A stretch of DNA of 50,567 nucleotides from Acidimicrobiia bacterium (GTDB taxonomy: Bacteria > Actinomycetota > Acidimicrobiia > Acidimicrobiales > Bin134): assembly GCA_009842675.1 (NCBI GenBank), contig VYEX01000071.1:1-50567 (forward strand), read 5' to 3'. Positions within the stretch are counted from its first letter, which is position 1; each line of letters starts with the position of its first letter. Both the position numbers and the translations under genes were made by a program. The notes under the pieces are model-generated. The model was not told the DNA's origin, made no database searches, and saw only the letters and a program-made list of their open reading frames with translations. Positions 32,273 through 39,924 of the stretch are shown in pieces.

Positions 32273-34114
32273 ATGCGTTCCTGGCTTTTCAGGCTTTTGG
32301 CGCTGCTTATGGTGTTCGGCCTGGTGGCCGCGGCCTGCGGCAATGACGACGACGATGGGGTGACCACTGGCCCAGATGAGCCAGCACCCGCCCAGCCGGA
32401 TGACGACGAGCCGGCTCCCGCTCCCGCTGACGACGGCGACGATGAGCCGGCTCCGGCCCCCGCTGACGACGGCGACGATGAGCCGGCTCCGGCCCCCGCT
32501 GACGACGGCGACGAGGCACCCGAGGAGATGATGGGCGCCTGCGAGGCCACCGTGCCGGGCACCAAGATCGACTACGCGGTGTTCTCGCCCAACGCCAACA
32601 TGGACCCAACCGGCAGCAGTGGCGCTCTGGTAGGCGGCACCCAGATCGTGAACGTGTGGGACGTGTTGATGACGTTCGACCCCGCGTCGGGTGTGTCCAA
32701 CGGTCAGGCGGCAGAGTCGTTGACTCCCAACGACGACTTCACCGAGTGGACGTTGAAGATCCGCTCGGGCATCACCTACGGCAACGGCGATGCGTTTGTT
32801 GCCCAAGACGTGGTTGACTCGATGCTCCGGTTCTTCGACTCCCGCGGCGACGGCATGAACAATCGTGCCGCTGGCTCGGTAGGCCTCATCGACTTTGACA
32901 ACACCGAAGTCCCCGATGACAGCACCGTCATATTCCGGCTCCATCGGGGTTGGAGCACCTTCCACACGCTGTTGGGCGACGAGCCCGGCATGATCGTGAA
33001 CCCGCGGATCATCGCCCAGCTGTTGGAGGAGGAGGAGGCCAACGCCACCGAGGAAACCAGCGCAGCCCGACTGGTCCGCAACCGGATGGCGGTTACCCCC
33101 GAACTGGTCAACGCCGCCAGCTTCGGTCCCTACGAGGTGGCCGAGGTGGAGCCGAACGTGCGAACGGTGCTACGAGCCCGAGACAACTACTGGGGCGGCC
33201 CAGTGTGCATCGAAGAGATCGAGTTCACCTTCCCGGGCAGCTCCACGGCCAACTGGGAGGCATTCCAGGCCGGCGACTTCAATGCCGCTTTCCTGCGTGA
33301 TCCCCGGGTGTTCGCCGATGCCCGTGAGGCGGGTGCAGTGCTGAGCTCTGAAGATCAGAACATCGGCGGGCTGTTCCTGTTCAACCAGGGCGTCCGTGGC
33401 GCCGATGTGATCGGCAAGGACATCAGGATCCGCCGGGCCATCCACCACGCCATCAATCGGGACATCATCAATGAGCGGGCTTTTGAGGGCAAGCTCAAGA
33501 CCACCAATGCCATCGCTGCCGAGGGGACCCTTCTGTGGTCGCCCGAGTTGCAGGAATGCGCCGATCAGGAGCCGGCATATGACCCGGATGCCGCCGAGGC
33601 ACTGGTAGAAGAAGTGAAGGCTGAAGGCTGGGATGGCTCCCTGCTCTTGGTGCATGCCGACACCGATCCCGGCCCCGAAATCGCCCAGGCGGTTGAGGGA
33701 ATGCTGGAGGCTGCCGGCTTCGAGGTGGAAGTCGACCTCGGTCCGGTCACCACCGTGCTGATTCCCCGAGTCATCATCCAGGCCGACTATGAGATGGCTG
33801 GATGGGGCTTCAATGCCGATGGTGCCACGTGGGTTGCCTCTCTCAACGACAACCTCCTCTCAACGAGCGGGTCGAACCGTATGGCCTTCGGCCACCCGGA
33901 CATGGACGCCGCCCTGGGAGAGCTGTACGGAGCGGCGAACGTGGACGACCAGCGGGCCGCGTTGGCCGGAGTGCAGTGCGTCTGGAAGGACCACTTGCCG
34001 GCCATGGTCTATTCGGTGACCGAAGAGGGCTTGGCGCTCGCCCCGAACGTCAAGGGCGTCCAGCGAGCAGGCGCCACCATCTTCCTGTTCGGAAACGCGT
34101 ACATCGAGAACTAA
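32273..34114 (+). CDS. peptide/nickel-type ABC transporter substrate-binding lipoprotein (set 3)
   Basis: A 613-residue family 5 solute-binding lipoprotein. The signal peptide differs from SBP 2 at only a couple of positions, the lipobox is again VAAAC with Cys22, and the tether is built from DDGDDEPAPAPA units (about residues 43-81). The domain contains AESLTPNDDFTEWTLKIRSGITYGNG. Two Cys residues outside the lipobox (MGACEATVPG and VCIEEIEF) recur at the same places in SBP 2 and may form a disulfide; that is inference. ATG 32273 follows GAGGGGGAAG. It has its own promoter and precedes DppB/DppC-like genes by 52 bp, without the strong hairpin seen in sets 1 and 2. Confidence 0.9.
   Translation: MRSWLFRLLALLMVFGLVAAACGNDDDDGVTTGPDEPAPAQPDDDEPAPAPADDGDDEPAPAPADDGDDEPAPAPADDGDEAPEEMMGACEATVPGTKIDYAVFSPNANMDPTGSSGALVGGTQIVNVWDVLMTFDPASGVSNGQAAESLTPNDDFTEWTLKIRSGITYGNGDAFVAQDVVDSMLRFFDSRGDGMNNRAAGSVGLIDFDNTEVPDDSTVIFRLHRGWSTFHTLLGDEPGMIVNPRIIAQLLEEEEANATEETSAARLVRNRMAVTPELVNAASFGPYEVAEVEPNVRTVLRARDNYWGGPVCIEEIEFTFPGSSTANWEAFQAGDFNAAFLRDPRVFADAREAGAVLSSEDQNIGGLFLFNQGVRGADVIGKDIRIRRAIHHAINRDIINERAFEGKLKTTNAIAAEGTLLWSPELQECADQEPAYDPDAAEALVEEVKAEGWDGSLLLVHADTDPGPEIAQAVEGMLEAAGFEVEVDLGPVTTVLIPRVIIQADYEMAGWGFNADGATWVASLNDNLLSTSGSNRMAFGHPDMDAALGELYGAANVDDQRAALAGVQCVWKDHLPAMVYSVTEEGLALAPNVKGVQRAGATIFLFGNAYIEN
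32402..32514 (+). repeat. 36-bp tandem repeat encoding DDGDDEPAPAPA units
   Basis: A degenerate first unit (32402-32428), two exact 36-bp units (32429-32464 and 32465-32500) and a partial one. It encodes the same amino-acid unit as in SBP 2 but with different codons (GACGACGGCGACGATGAG against GACGATGGGGACGACGAG). Each array was therefore homogenised within its own gene. Confidence 0.9.
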
Positions 34115-34166
34115 CTCGAACAACGACTACTTGGAGTCAATAGGGCTCTAGGGGAGGAAGAGCACC

Positions 34167-35294
34167 GTGCTACGGGTGATCGGCTTGAAGCTGGTCCGGC
34201 TCGTGCCGGTGCTCTTCCTCGTTTCCCTGGCCACGTTCTTCCTCATCGACCTGATTCCCGGCGACCCGGCTGTGAACATGCTGGGTGCCGATGCCACCCG
34301 GGAGGAATACGAGGCAGTCAACAAACTCTTGGGCTTGGACAAGCCGATTACCGACCGCTACGTCGACTGGTTGAGCAATGCTGTTGTCGGCGACTTGGGC
34401 CATTCGTTAAGGCTCCCCAACGAGCCGGTGTCCGACTTGTTGCAGCGCAGCGTTGGACCCACCCTGCGATTGTCGGCCATGGCGCTGGGCATGGCTTTTG
34501 TCATCGCCATCTTCTTGGGGGTTTGGTCGGCTCAGGCGGCCGGCACTCGGGTGGATCGACTGGTGAGCGGCACGATGTTCGGCTTCATCTCGGTGCCGAC
34601 ATTTCTGGCTGGCTTGCTCTTCATCTTCTTCTTCGTGTTCCGGGAGTCCATACCCCGTTGGCTGTGGTTGATCGGGGTTGGGCTCATCGTTTTGCGGTTG
34701 GCCTATCTGGCCATCAGCCGACTGGCCGAAGACAGCGCCGACGTGTCGGGGTGGCTCGGCTATGCCATCGCCACCTTTGTGGTGGCCGGCTTGCTGTTCT
34801 GGGTCTTTGTCCAGTGGCCTGACTTCCCCCGGACGGCCTCCCATCGCTACGACGACAACTGGCGCGAGCAGATTCGCTCCCTGTTCCTGCCCGCGCTGGC
34901 CCTGGCCCTGAGTGAGATCGCCGTGTTCACCCGCCTGTTGCGGGCCGACATGCTGTCAACCCTTCAGGAGCAGTTCGTGTTGTCGTCGCGAGCCAAAGGC
35001 ATGCCCGTCTGGCGGATCTTGTTTCGCGACGCGCTGAGGCCGTCGTCGTTCTCCCTCATCACCGTGGCCGGCATCACGCTGGGGCGGCTTATCGGCGGCA
35101 CGGTCATCATCGAGACCATCTTCGGTTTGGAGGGGTTGGGCAAGCTGATCGTGGGCACCGGGGTGATCCCCAAGAACTACACCATCGTGCAAGGCGGCGT
35201 GCTGGTGTTGGCGGTGGGCTATGTGCTCCTAAACGCCATCATCGACATCTCCTATCAGTACCTCGACCCGAGAATCAGGCGGGGCCGTGTCTGA
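34167..35294 (+). CDS. DppB-like ABC transporter permease with an extra membrane insertion (set 3)
   Basis: A 375-residue DppB-type permease and close paralogue of the set 2 protein (both begin MLR-IGLKLVRLVPVLF). IPGDPAVNMLG follows TM1, the EAA loop is QFVLSSRAKGMPVWRILFRD, and the end is YLDPRIRRGRV. The same ~55-residue two-helix insertion lies between TM4 and TM5 (LWLIGVGLIVLRLAYLAI and AIATFVVAGLLFWVFV). GTG start with GGGGAGGAAGAG upstream. The stop overlaps the DppC-like start by 8 bp. It forms the channel for SBP 3 together with the next protein. Confidence 0.88.
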   Translation: MLRVIGLKLVRLVPVLFLVSLATFFLIDLIPGDPAVNMLGADATREEYEAVNKLLGLDKPITDRYVDWLSNAVVGDLGHSLRLPNEPVSDLLQRSVGPTLRLSAMALGMAFVIAIFLGVWSAQAAGTRVDRLVSGTMFGFISVPTFLAGLLFIFFFVFRESIPRWLWLIGVGLIVLRLAYLAISRLAEDSADVSGWLGYAIATFVVAGLLFWVFVQWPDFPRTASHRYDDNWREQIRSLFLPALALALSEIAVFTRLLRADMLSTLQEQFVLSSRAKGMPVWRILFRDALRPSSFSLITVAGITLGRLIGGTVIIETIFGLEGLGKLIVGTGVIPKNYTIVQGGVLVLAVGYVLLNAIIDISYQYLDPRIRRGRV

Positions 35295-36348
35295 CCCGGC
35301 AGTGGGCACGATCGCCCAAGGCGAGCCAGAAGTTCGAGCGCGCAGCGCCGAGCCTCGGTCTATATGGTTATGGCCGCTGCTACCCATCGGGATTGCGGCG
35401 ATCTTTGTGGGCACCATGGTGCTCAACGATGTGACCGCCGAGATCAGGGTCACGTTGGTGTTGGCTGGCATCGTGGGCGGATATTTCGGCTTGGATGCTC
35501 TGTGCCAGAGGCGCTGGGGATCAGGCTTCGACACTTCGGCGTGGCTGTCGGGTTTCTGGCTGACGTTGGTCGGGCTTTCGGCCATCACCGTGGCCTGGCT
35601 GCCGCTTCCGGAGTCGAGGTTGGTGAAGAACGCACTAACCGAGACCCCGAGGCTTCGCCCGGACTTGTTCTCGGAACATCCGCTGGGGACGAACATCCAG
35701 GCCCTCGACATGCTCGGAGGAGTCATGTGGGGGGCACGCACTTCGCTGATCATCAGCTTGGGGGCGGTGGCCATCGGTCTGTTGATTGGCGGGGTCATCG
35801 GGATCACCGCGGGCTATTTCCGGGGTCCGCTGGACAGCGGGGTGGGGATTCTGGCTGACTCCATGCTGGCGTTCCCCCCGCTGATTCTGCTGGTGGCCAT
35901 GGCCACGGTGTTCACCCAGAATCAATGGACCATGGCGCTGGAGCTGTCGCTTCTGGGCATCCCCACCTACATCCGATTGGCCCGGGCCAACACCCTGACC
36001 TTCGCCCAGCGCGAGTTCGTCTTGGCGGCCAAGGCCATGGGATCGGGGGACCGGCGCGTTATTTTCCGGGAGCTGATGCCCAACGTGGCCTTGCCCATGG
36101 TGTCGTATGCCTTCCTGGTGACCGCGGTGCTAATTGTGGCCGAGGCATCGCTCAGCTTCCTGGGGGTGGGCATCCAGCCTCCCGAGCCCACCTGGGGCAA
36201 CATGATCGAGGCGGGCCAGGAGAGCTACCAGGACCATCCCCACTTGGTGTTCGTGCCCGGCATCGTGATGTTCATGACCGTTTTCGCCCTCAACCGGGTG
36301 GGCGACAAGGCCCGCGAGCGCTGGGACCCACGCGAAGCCCAGCTCTGA
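35287..36348 (+). CDS. DppC-like ABC transporter permease (set 3)
   Basis: A 353-residue DppC-type permease. The N-terminal ~120 residues hold extra hydrophobic segments as in the paralogues. EHPLGTNIQALDMLGG opens the conserved core, followed by the EAA loop REFVLAAKAMGSGDRRVIFRE, FLGVGIQPPEPTWGNM and the ending RWDPREAQL. GTG start inside the DppB stop. It is the last gene of the plus-strand run; the convergent oxidoreductase stop is only 13 bp away and no terminator hairpin is visible in that gap. No DppD/DppF gene is present in the window. Confidence 0.88.
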   Translation: MSDPAVGTIAQGEPEVRARSAEPRSIWLWPLLPIGIAAIFVGTMVLNDVTAEIRVTLVLAGIVGGYFGLDALCQRRWGSGFDTSAWLSGFWLTLVGLSAITVAWLPLPESRLVKNALTETPRLRPDLFSEHPLGTNIQALDMLGGVMWGARTSLIISLGAVAIGLLIGGVIGITAGYFRGPLDSGVGILADSMLAFPPLILLVAMATVFTQNQWTMALELSLLGIPTYIRLARANTLTFAQREFVLAAKAMGSGDRRVIFRELMPNVALPMVSYAFLVTAVLIVAEASLSFLGVGIQPPEPTWGNMIEAGQESYQDHPHLVFVPGIVMFMTVFALNRVGDKARERWDPREAQL

Positions 36349-36361
36349 GTTGGTTTGTCAG

Positions 36362-39300
36362 CTATCGGCTGATCGCAGTCCGGAAGCGCTCGATGTTGGC
36401 CAGCTTGATGTCTTCGTAACCGCGGACGAGGTCGGCGGCCTCGGCGATGGCCTGGGCTGATTGCAGGTCTTCGGGGGTGTTGGCGCCCTCGACGGCTTGG
36501 CGCAACGCCACCAGATATTCGGCGGGCAGGCGACGCTCCTCGCGGCGGACCTTGGCCCGGCCGAAGGGATCGAAGGGGGTTCCCCGCAGGCGCTTGCCCT
36601 TGGCCAACAGAGCGATGAGCGGACGCCAGCGTGCTGTCGACAGGGCGATCTTGCTCTTGCGGCCCATAGCCCGCAAGGTGGGCGGATGCAGCAGCCAGGC
36701 CAAACGGTCGCCGGGTTGCGCGGCGGCCACCGCGGGGGCGTGGCCGTCGGGATCCAGCATGAGCCGAGCAACCTCGTATTCGTCCTTGTAGGCGGTGAGC
36801 TTGAACAGACCGGCGGCCACCGCCGCGGTCAGCGCAGCGGAGCCGGGGTTCACCCGCCGCTCCACTTCGGCGAACTCGGCCACCGCGTCCAGATAGCCGG
36901 CTGCCAGAGCCCGGTTTTGGAAGCGCACCAACTCGGCGGAGAACAGCTCCAGGGCGGCGGCCAACACGGTGTCGCCGCCAGCCAGCTCCTCGATGCGGCC
37001 GCTCAGCTTCCGCCCCAGCACGCCGGCATGGTCGTGTTCCAGCGTCCGGGCGTCGTCGGGCAGAGGCGCGGCGCGACCCGCCGCGGTGGTTTCCACCATC
37101 GCCTGGTCGGCTACCCACCATCGGCCCCAGCGGAACGCAGCGGTGTTCAGCTCCACGGCCACTCCGTTGAGCTCGATGGCAGTCTCCACAGCCTCCGGCG
37201 TCACCGGCAGCAGGCCGGTCTGCACGGCCATGCCCACCACGAACACGTTGGCCCCCACTGCATCGCCCACTAGCGCTTGAGCCAGGTCGGATGCCCCTGC
37301 CCAGAATTGAGCGTCGCCCCGAGTCTCGGACCGCACCCTCTCCAGCAGTTCTTCGACGGTGGGCATGTCGATTTCCGGGTGGGCGGTTTTGGCGCCGGGA
37401 GGCACCACGTCTCGCGATCCCACCACCGCAGTGCGAGCCGAGTCGGCCGCATCCAGGCCGGTGGCTGACGCGGCTACCAACAGGTCGAAGGCCAGCAGCA
37501 GGTCGGCTTGGCGGTCGCCCAGGCGGTTGCTGCCCGAGCGGCCGCTTCGGGTGATGCGCAGGTCGCTGACCACCGGGCCAGCCTTCTGTGACAAGCCGAT
37601 CTGATCCAGCCCCTGCACGTTGGAACCATCGAGCATGGCCGCGGTGCCGATGAGCTGGCCGGTGGTCACCACCCCGGTGCCGCCGATGCCGGTGATGTGG
37701 ATGTTCACGTCGATGTTGGCCGATTCCGGCGGGGCGGGAATGGGCGTGGGCGGTACCGCCAGCGTGCTGTGTTGGGAGGTCCGCCGACGCCGAGCGCGTT
37801 TGGGCCGGGTGATGGTGATGAACGCGGGGCAGTCGCCCTCCAGGCACGACAGGTCCACGTTGCAGCTGTCCTGGTCGATGGTGGTCTTGCGGCCGAATGG
37901 AGTGTCGAAGGGCTGGACTGACAGGCAGTTGGAGACCTCGGCGCAGTGGCCGCACCCCTCGCACACCCGGTGGTTGATGGCCACCCGGGTCTGGGGCGGG
38001 CTGATCTTGCCCCGTTTGCGGTCGCGGCGCAGTTCGGCGGCGCATCGCTGGTCGTGGATGAGCACGGTGACCCCGTCCATCTTGGCCAACTCCTGCTGCA
38101 CATCGGCCAGCTCGGTGCGGTTTCTCACGTCCACCTCGGAGGGCAGCCCGAGGCGGCGGGTGCGACCCGGGTCGTCGGAGGTAATGATGATGCGGACCAC
38201 GCCCTGGGCCAGCAGCGACCGGCACACCCGGTCAAGGGGGATGCCGCCGGTGGGATTCTGCCCTCCGGTCATGGCCACCGCCCCGTTCCACAGCAGCTTG
38301 TAGGTGACGTTCACCCCGGCGGCGATGGCCGCGGTCATGGCCAGCTGACCGGAGTGGAAGAAGGTGCCGTCGCCCATGTTCTGGATCAGATGGGGGGTTT
38401 CCACGAACGGGGCCATGCCGATCCACTGGGTGCCCTCGCTGCCCATGCAAGTGAGCCCGGCGATGTCGCCGTAGCGCTCCTCGCCTCCCAGCAGGATCAT
38501 GGTGTGGCAGCCGATGCCCGCGCCCACCGCGGTGCCGGGGTCGGTGACCGTGCTGCGGTTGTGGGGGCATCCCGAGCAGAAATACGGGGTGCGATTCACC
38601 GCCAGGGGGATGCGCTCTCGCACAGGGGGCTCCGGGGTCAACCGGTCGCCCAGTCGGGCCAGTCGGCTGCGCAGCGGGCCCACCAAGTCGTCGGCATGCA
38701 GGGCGCCGTGGCTCTTGATGAGGCGGCGGTCGTGCTCGTCGTACTCGCCCACGATTCGGGGCCGGTGCGAGGAGTTGTACAGGGCGTCTTTGACCCGGGA
38801 CTCCACGTTGGGGGTCTTCTCCTCAATGACGAAGACCTCCTCCAGCCCGGCGGCGAAGTCCCTGATAGTGGAGGCGTTGAACGGAATGGGAAGGCCCATG
38901 CGCAGCATCCGGATGCCGGCGCTGGAGATTGCTTCGTCGCTGTCCAAGCCGATCACCGCCAGGGCCTCGCGCACCTCCCAGTAGGTAATGCCCGAGGAGA
39001 TGATGCCGATCCAGGCGTCGGGGGAGTCCAACGCCACCCGGTTGAGATGGTTCAGCTCGGCATAGGCCAGGGCCAGATTGGTGCGGACCTCCACGATCTC
39101 CCGCTCGATGTCCAGGGTGTAGGGGGTGAGCAGCCGGTGGTCGGGGCGATGCTGGTAGGGCGCGCCCTCGTGGAGCGGGATCTGGGGGTTGACCCGGTTG
39201 GGATCGAGGCTCACGTTGGCCGAGCCGTCGGCCACGTTGGCCACGATCTTCATCCCCACCCACAGACCGGTAGCCCGGCTCATAGCGATGGCGTGGCGAC

Positions 39301-39859
39301 CCAGCTCCAGCACGTCGGCGGGATCGCCGGGATAGAGCACGGGGATGTGCAGGTCGGCCAGCACCCCGGCCGAGGAGGACGGCAGGGTGGACGACTTGGC
39401 GTTGGGGTCGTCGCCGGCCAGCAGCACCACGCCGCCGGTGGGGTCGGTGCCGGCGAACATGGCGTGGCGGATGGCGTCGGAGGCCCGGTCGACGCCAGGG
39501 GCCTTGCCGTACCAGATGCCGATGATCCCGTCGTAGCGGGCATCGGGCCTCGAACCGGCGAGCTGGCTGCCCATCACCGCGGTGGCTGCGTGCTCCTCGT
39601 TCACCGACGGACGCAGCACCATATCGGTTTCCCCCGATTCCCTTACGGCCCGCTCCAGGGCGGAGTCGAGCCCGCCCAGTGGAGAACCGGGGTAGCCAGC
39701 GGCGAACGCCGCGGTGTTGAGCCCCGCAGCCCGGTCGGCTCGCAACTGCTCCAGCGGGAGCCGAGCCATGGCCTGAATCCCCGTGAGGAAGACCGTTCCG
39801 TAATCGTTGGTGAAGCGATCGGAGAGCCGGTAGCCGCGATTCGACTCGGTGGCGGTCAT
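36362..39859 (-). CDS. indolepyruvate-type 2-oxoacid:ferredoxin oxidoreductase, fused alpha-gamma subunits
   Basis: A 1165-residue fused enzyme that oxidatively decarboxylates 2-oxo acids (aryl or branched-chain) to acyl-CoA with ferredoxin as acceptor. The N-terminal domain has AGYPGSPLGGLD and VNEEHAATAVMGSQ. The TPP site has NMGDGTFFHSGQ near residue 493 and TYKLLWNGAVAMTGGQ. A Cys cluster around 630-670 (CEGCGHC and SCLEGDCPAF) holds [4Fe-4S] centres. The gamma domain follows at about 725 (ITGIGGTGVVTTGQL and GLSQKAGPVVSDLR). Length and order are normal for the single-chain type common in aerobic actinobacteria and proteobacteria. ATG start. A -10-like TAGACT lies 10 bp before it, without a clear -35. 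Its neighbour, a double CoA-transferase 65 bp upstream on the same strand, suggests a CoA-ester catabolic unit. Confidence 0.92.
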   Translation of the reverse strand: MTATESNRGYRLSDRFTNDYGTVFLTGIQAMARLPLEQLRADRAAGLNTAAFAAGYPGSPLGGLDSALERAVRESGETDMVLRPSVNEEHAATAVMGSQLAGSRPDARYDGIIGIWYGKAPGVDRASDAIRHAMFAGTDPTGGVVLLAGDDPNAKSSTLPSSSAGVLADLHIPVLYPGDPADVLELGRHAIAMSRATGLWVGMKIVANVADGSANVSLDPNRVNPQIPLHEGAPYQHRPDHRLLTPYTLDIEREIVEVRTNLALAYAELNHLNRVALDSPDAWIGIISSGITYWEVREALAVIGLDSDEAISSAGIRMLRMGLPIPFNASTIRDFAAGLEEVFVIEEKTPNVESRVKDALYNSSHRPRIVGEYDEHDRRLIKSHGALHADDLVGPLRSRLARLGDRLTPEPPVRERIPLAVNRTPYFCSGCPHNRSTVTDPGTAVGAGIGCHTMILLGGEERYGDIAGLTCMGSEGTQWIGMAPFVETPHLIQNMGDGTFFHSGQLAMTAAIAAGVNVTYKLLWNGAVAMTGGQNPTGGIPLDRVCRSLLAQGVVRIIITSDDPGRTRRLGLPSEVDVRNRTELADVQQELAKMDGVTVLIHDQRCAAELRRDRKRGKISPPQTRVAINHRVCEGCGHCAEVSNCLSVQPFDTPFGRKTTIDQDSCNVDLSCLEGDCPAFITITRPKRARRRRTSQHSTLAVPPTPIPAPPESANIDVNIHITGIGGTGVVTTGQLIGTAAMLDGSNVQGLDQIGLSQKAGPVVSDLRITRSGRSGSNRLGDRQADLLLAFDLLVAASATGLDAADSARTAVVGSRDVVPPGAKTAHPEIDMPTVEELLERVRSETRGDAQFWAGASDLAQALVGDAVGANVFVVGMAVQTGLLPVTPEAVETAIELNGVAVELNTAAFRWGRWWVADQAMVETTAAGRAAPLPDDARTLEHDHAGVLGRKLSGRIEELAGGDTVLAAALELFSAELVRFQNRALAAGYLDAVAEFAEVERRVNPGSAALTAAVAAGLFKLTAYKDEYEVARLMLDPDGHAPAVAAAQPGDRLAWLLHPPTLRAMGRKSKIALSTARWRPLIALLAKGKRLRGTPFDPFGRAKVRREERRLPAEYLVALRQAVEGANTPEDLQSAQAIAEAADLVRGYEDIKLANIERFRTAISR

Positions 39860-39924
39860 GTGGAGGTCAGTCTAGGGGCAAGTTTTCGCAATGGGGTTGC
39901 GCAATTTGAACAGGAAGTTGAACA

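Noticed and set aside
36349-36361. Bidirectional terminator between convergent DppC 3 and the oxidoreductase
   Set aside because: The gap is 13 bp and contains no inverted repeat.
36225-38225. Long minus-strand open frame (666 codons) in a second frame of the oxidoreductase
   Set aside because: Arg/Pro/Gly-rich low-complexity translation, out of frame with the recognisable enzyme, and it crosses into the DppC-like gene.
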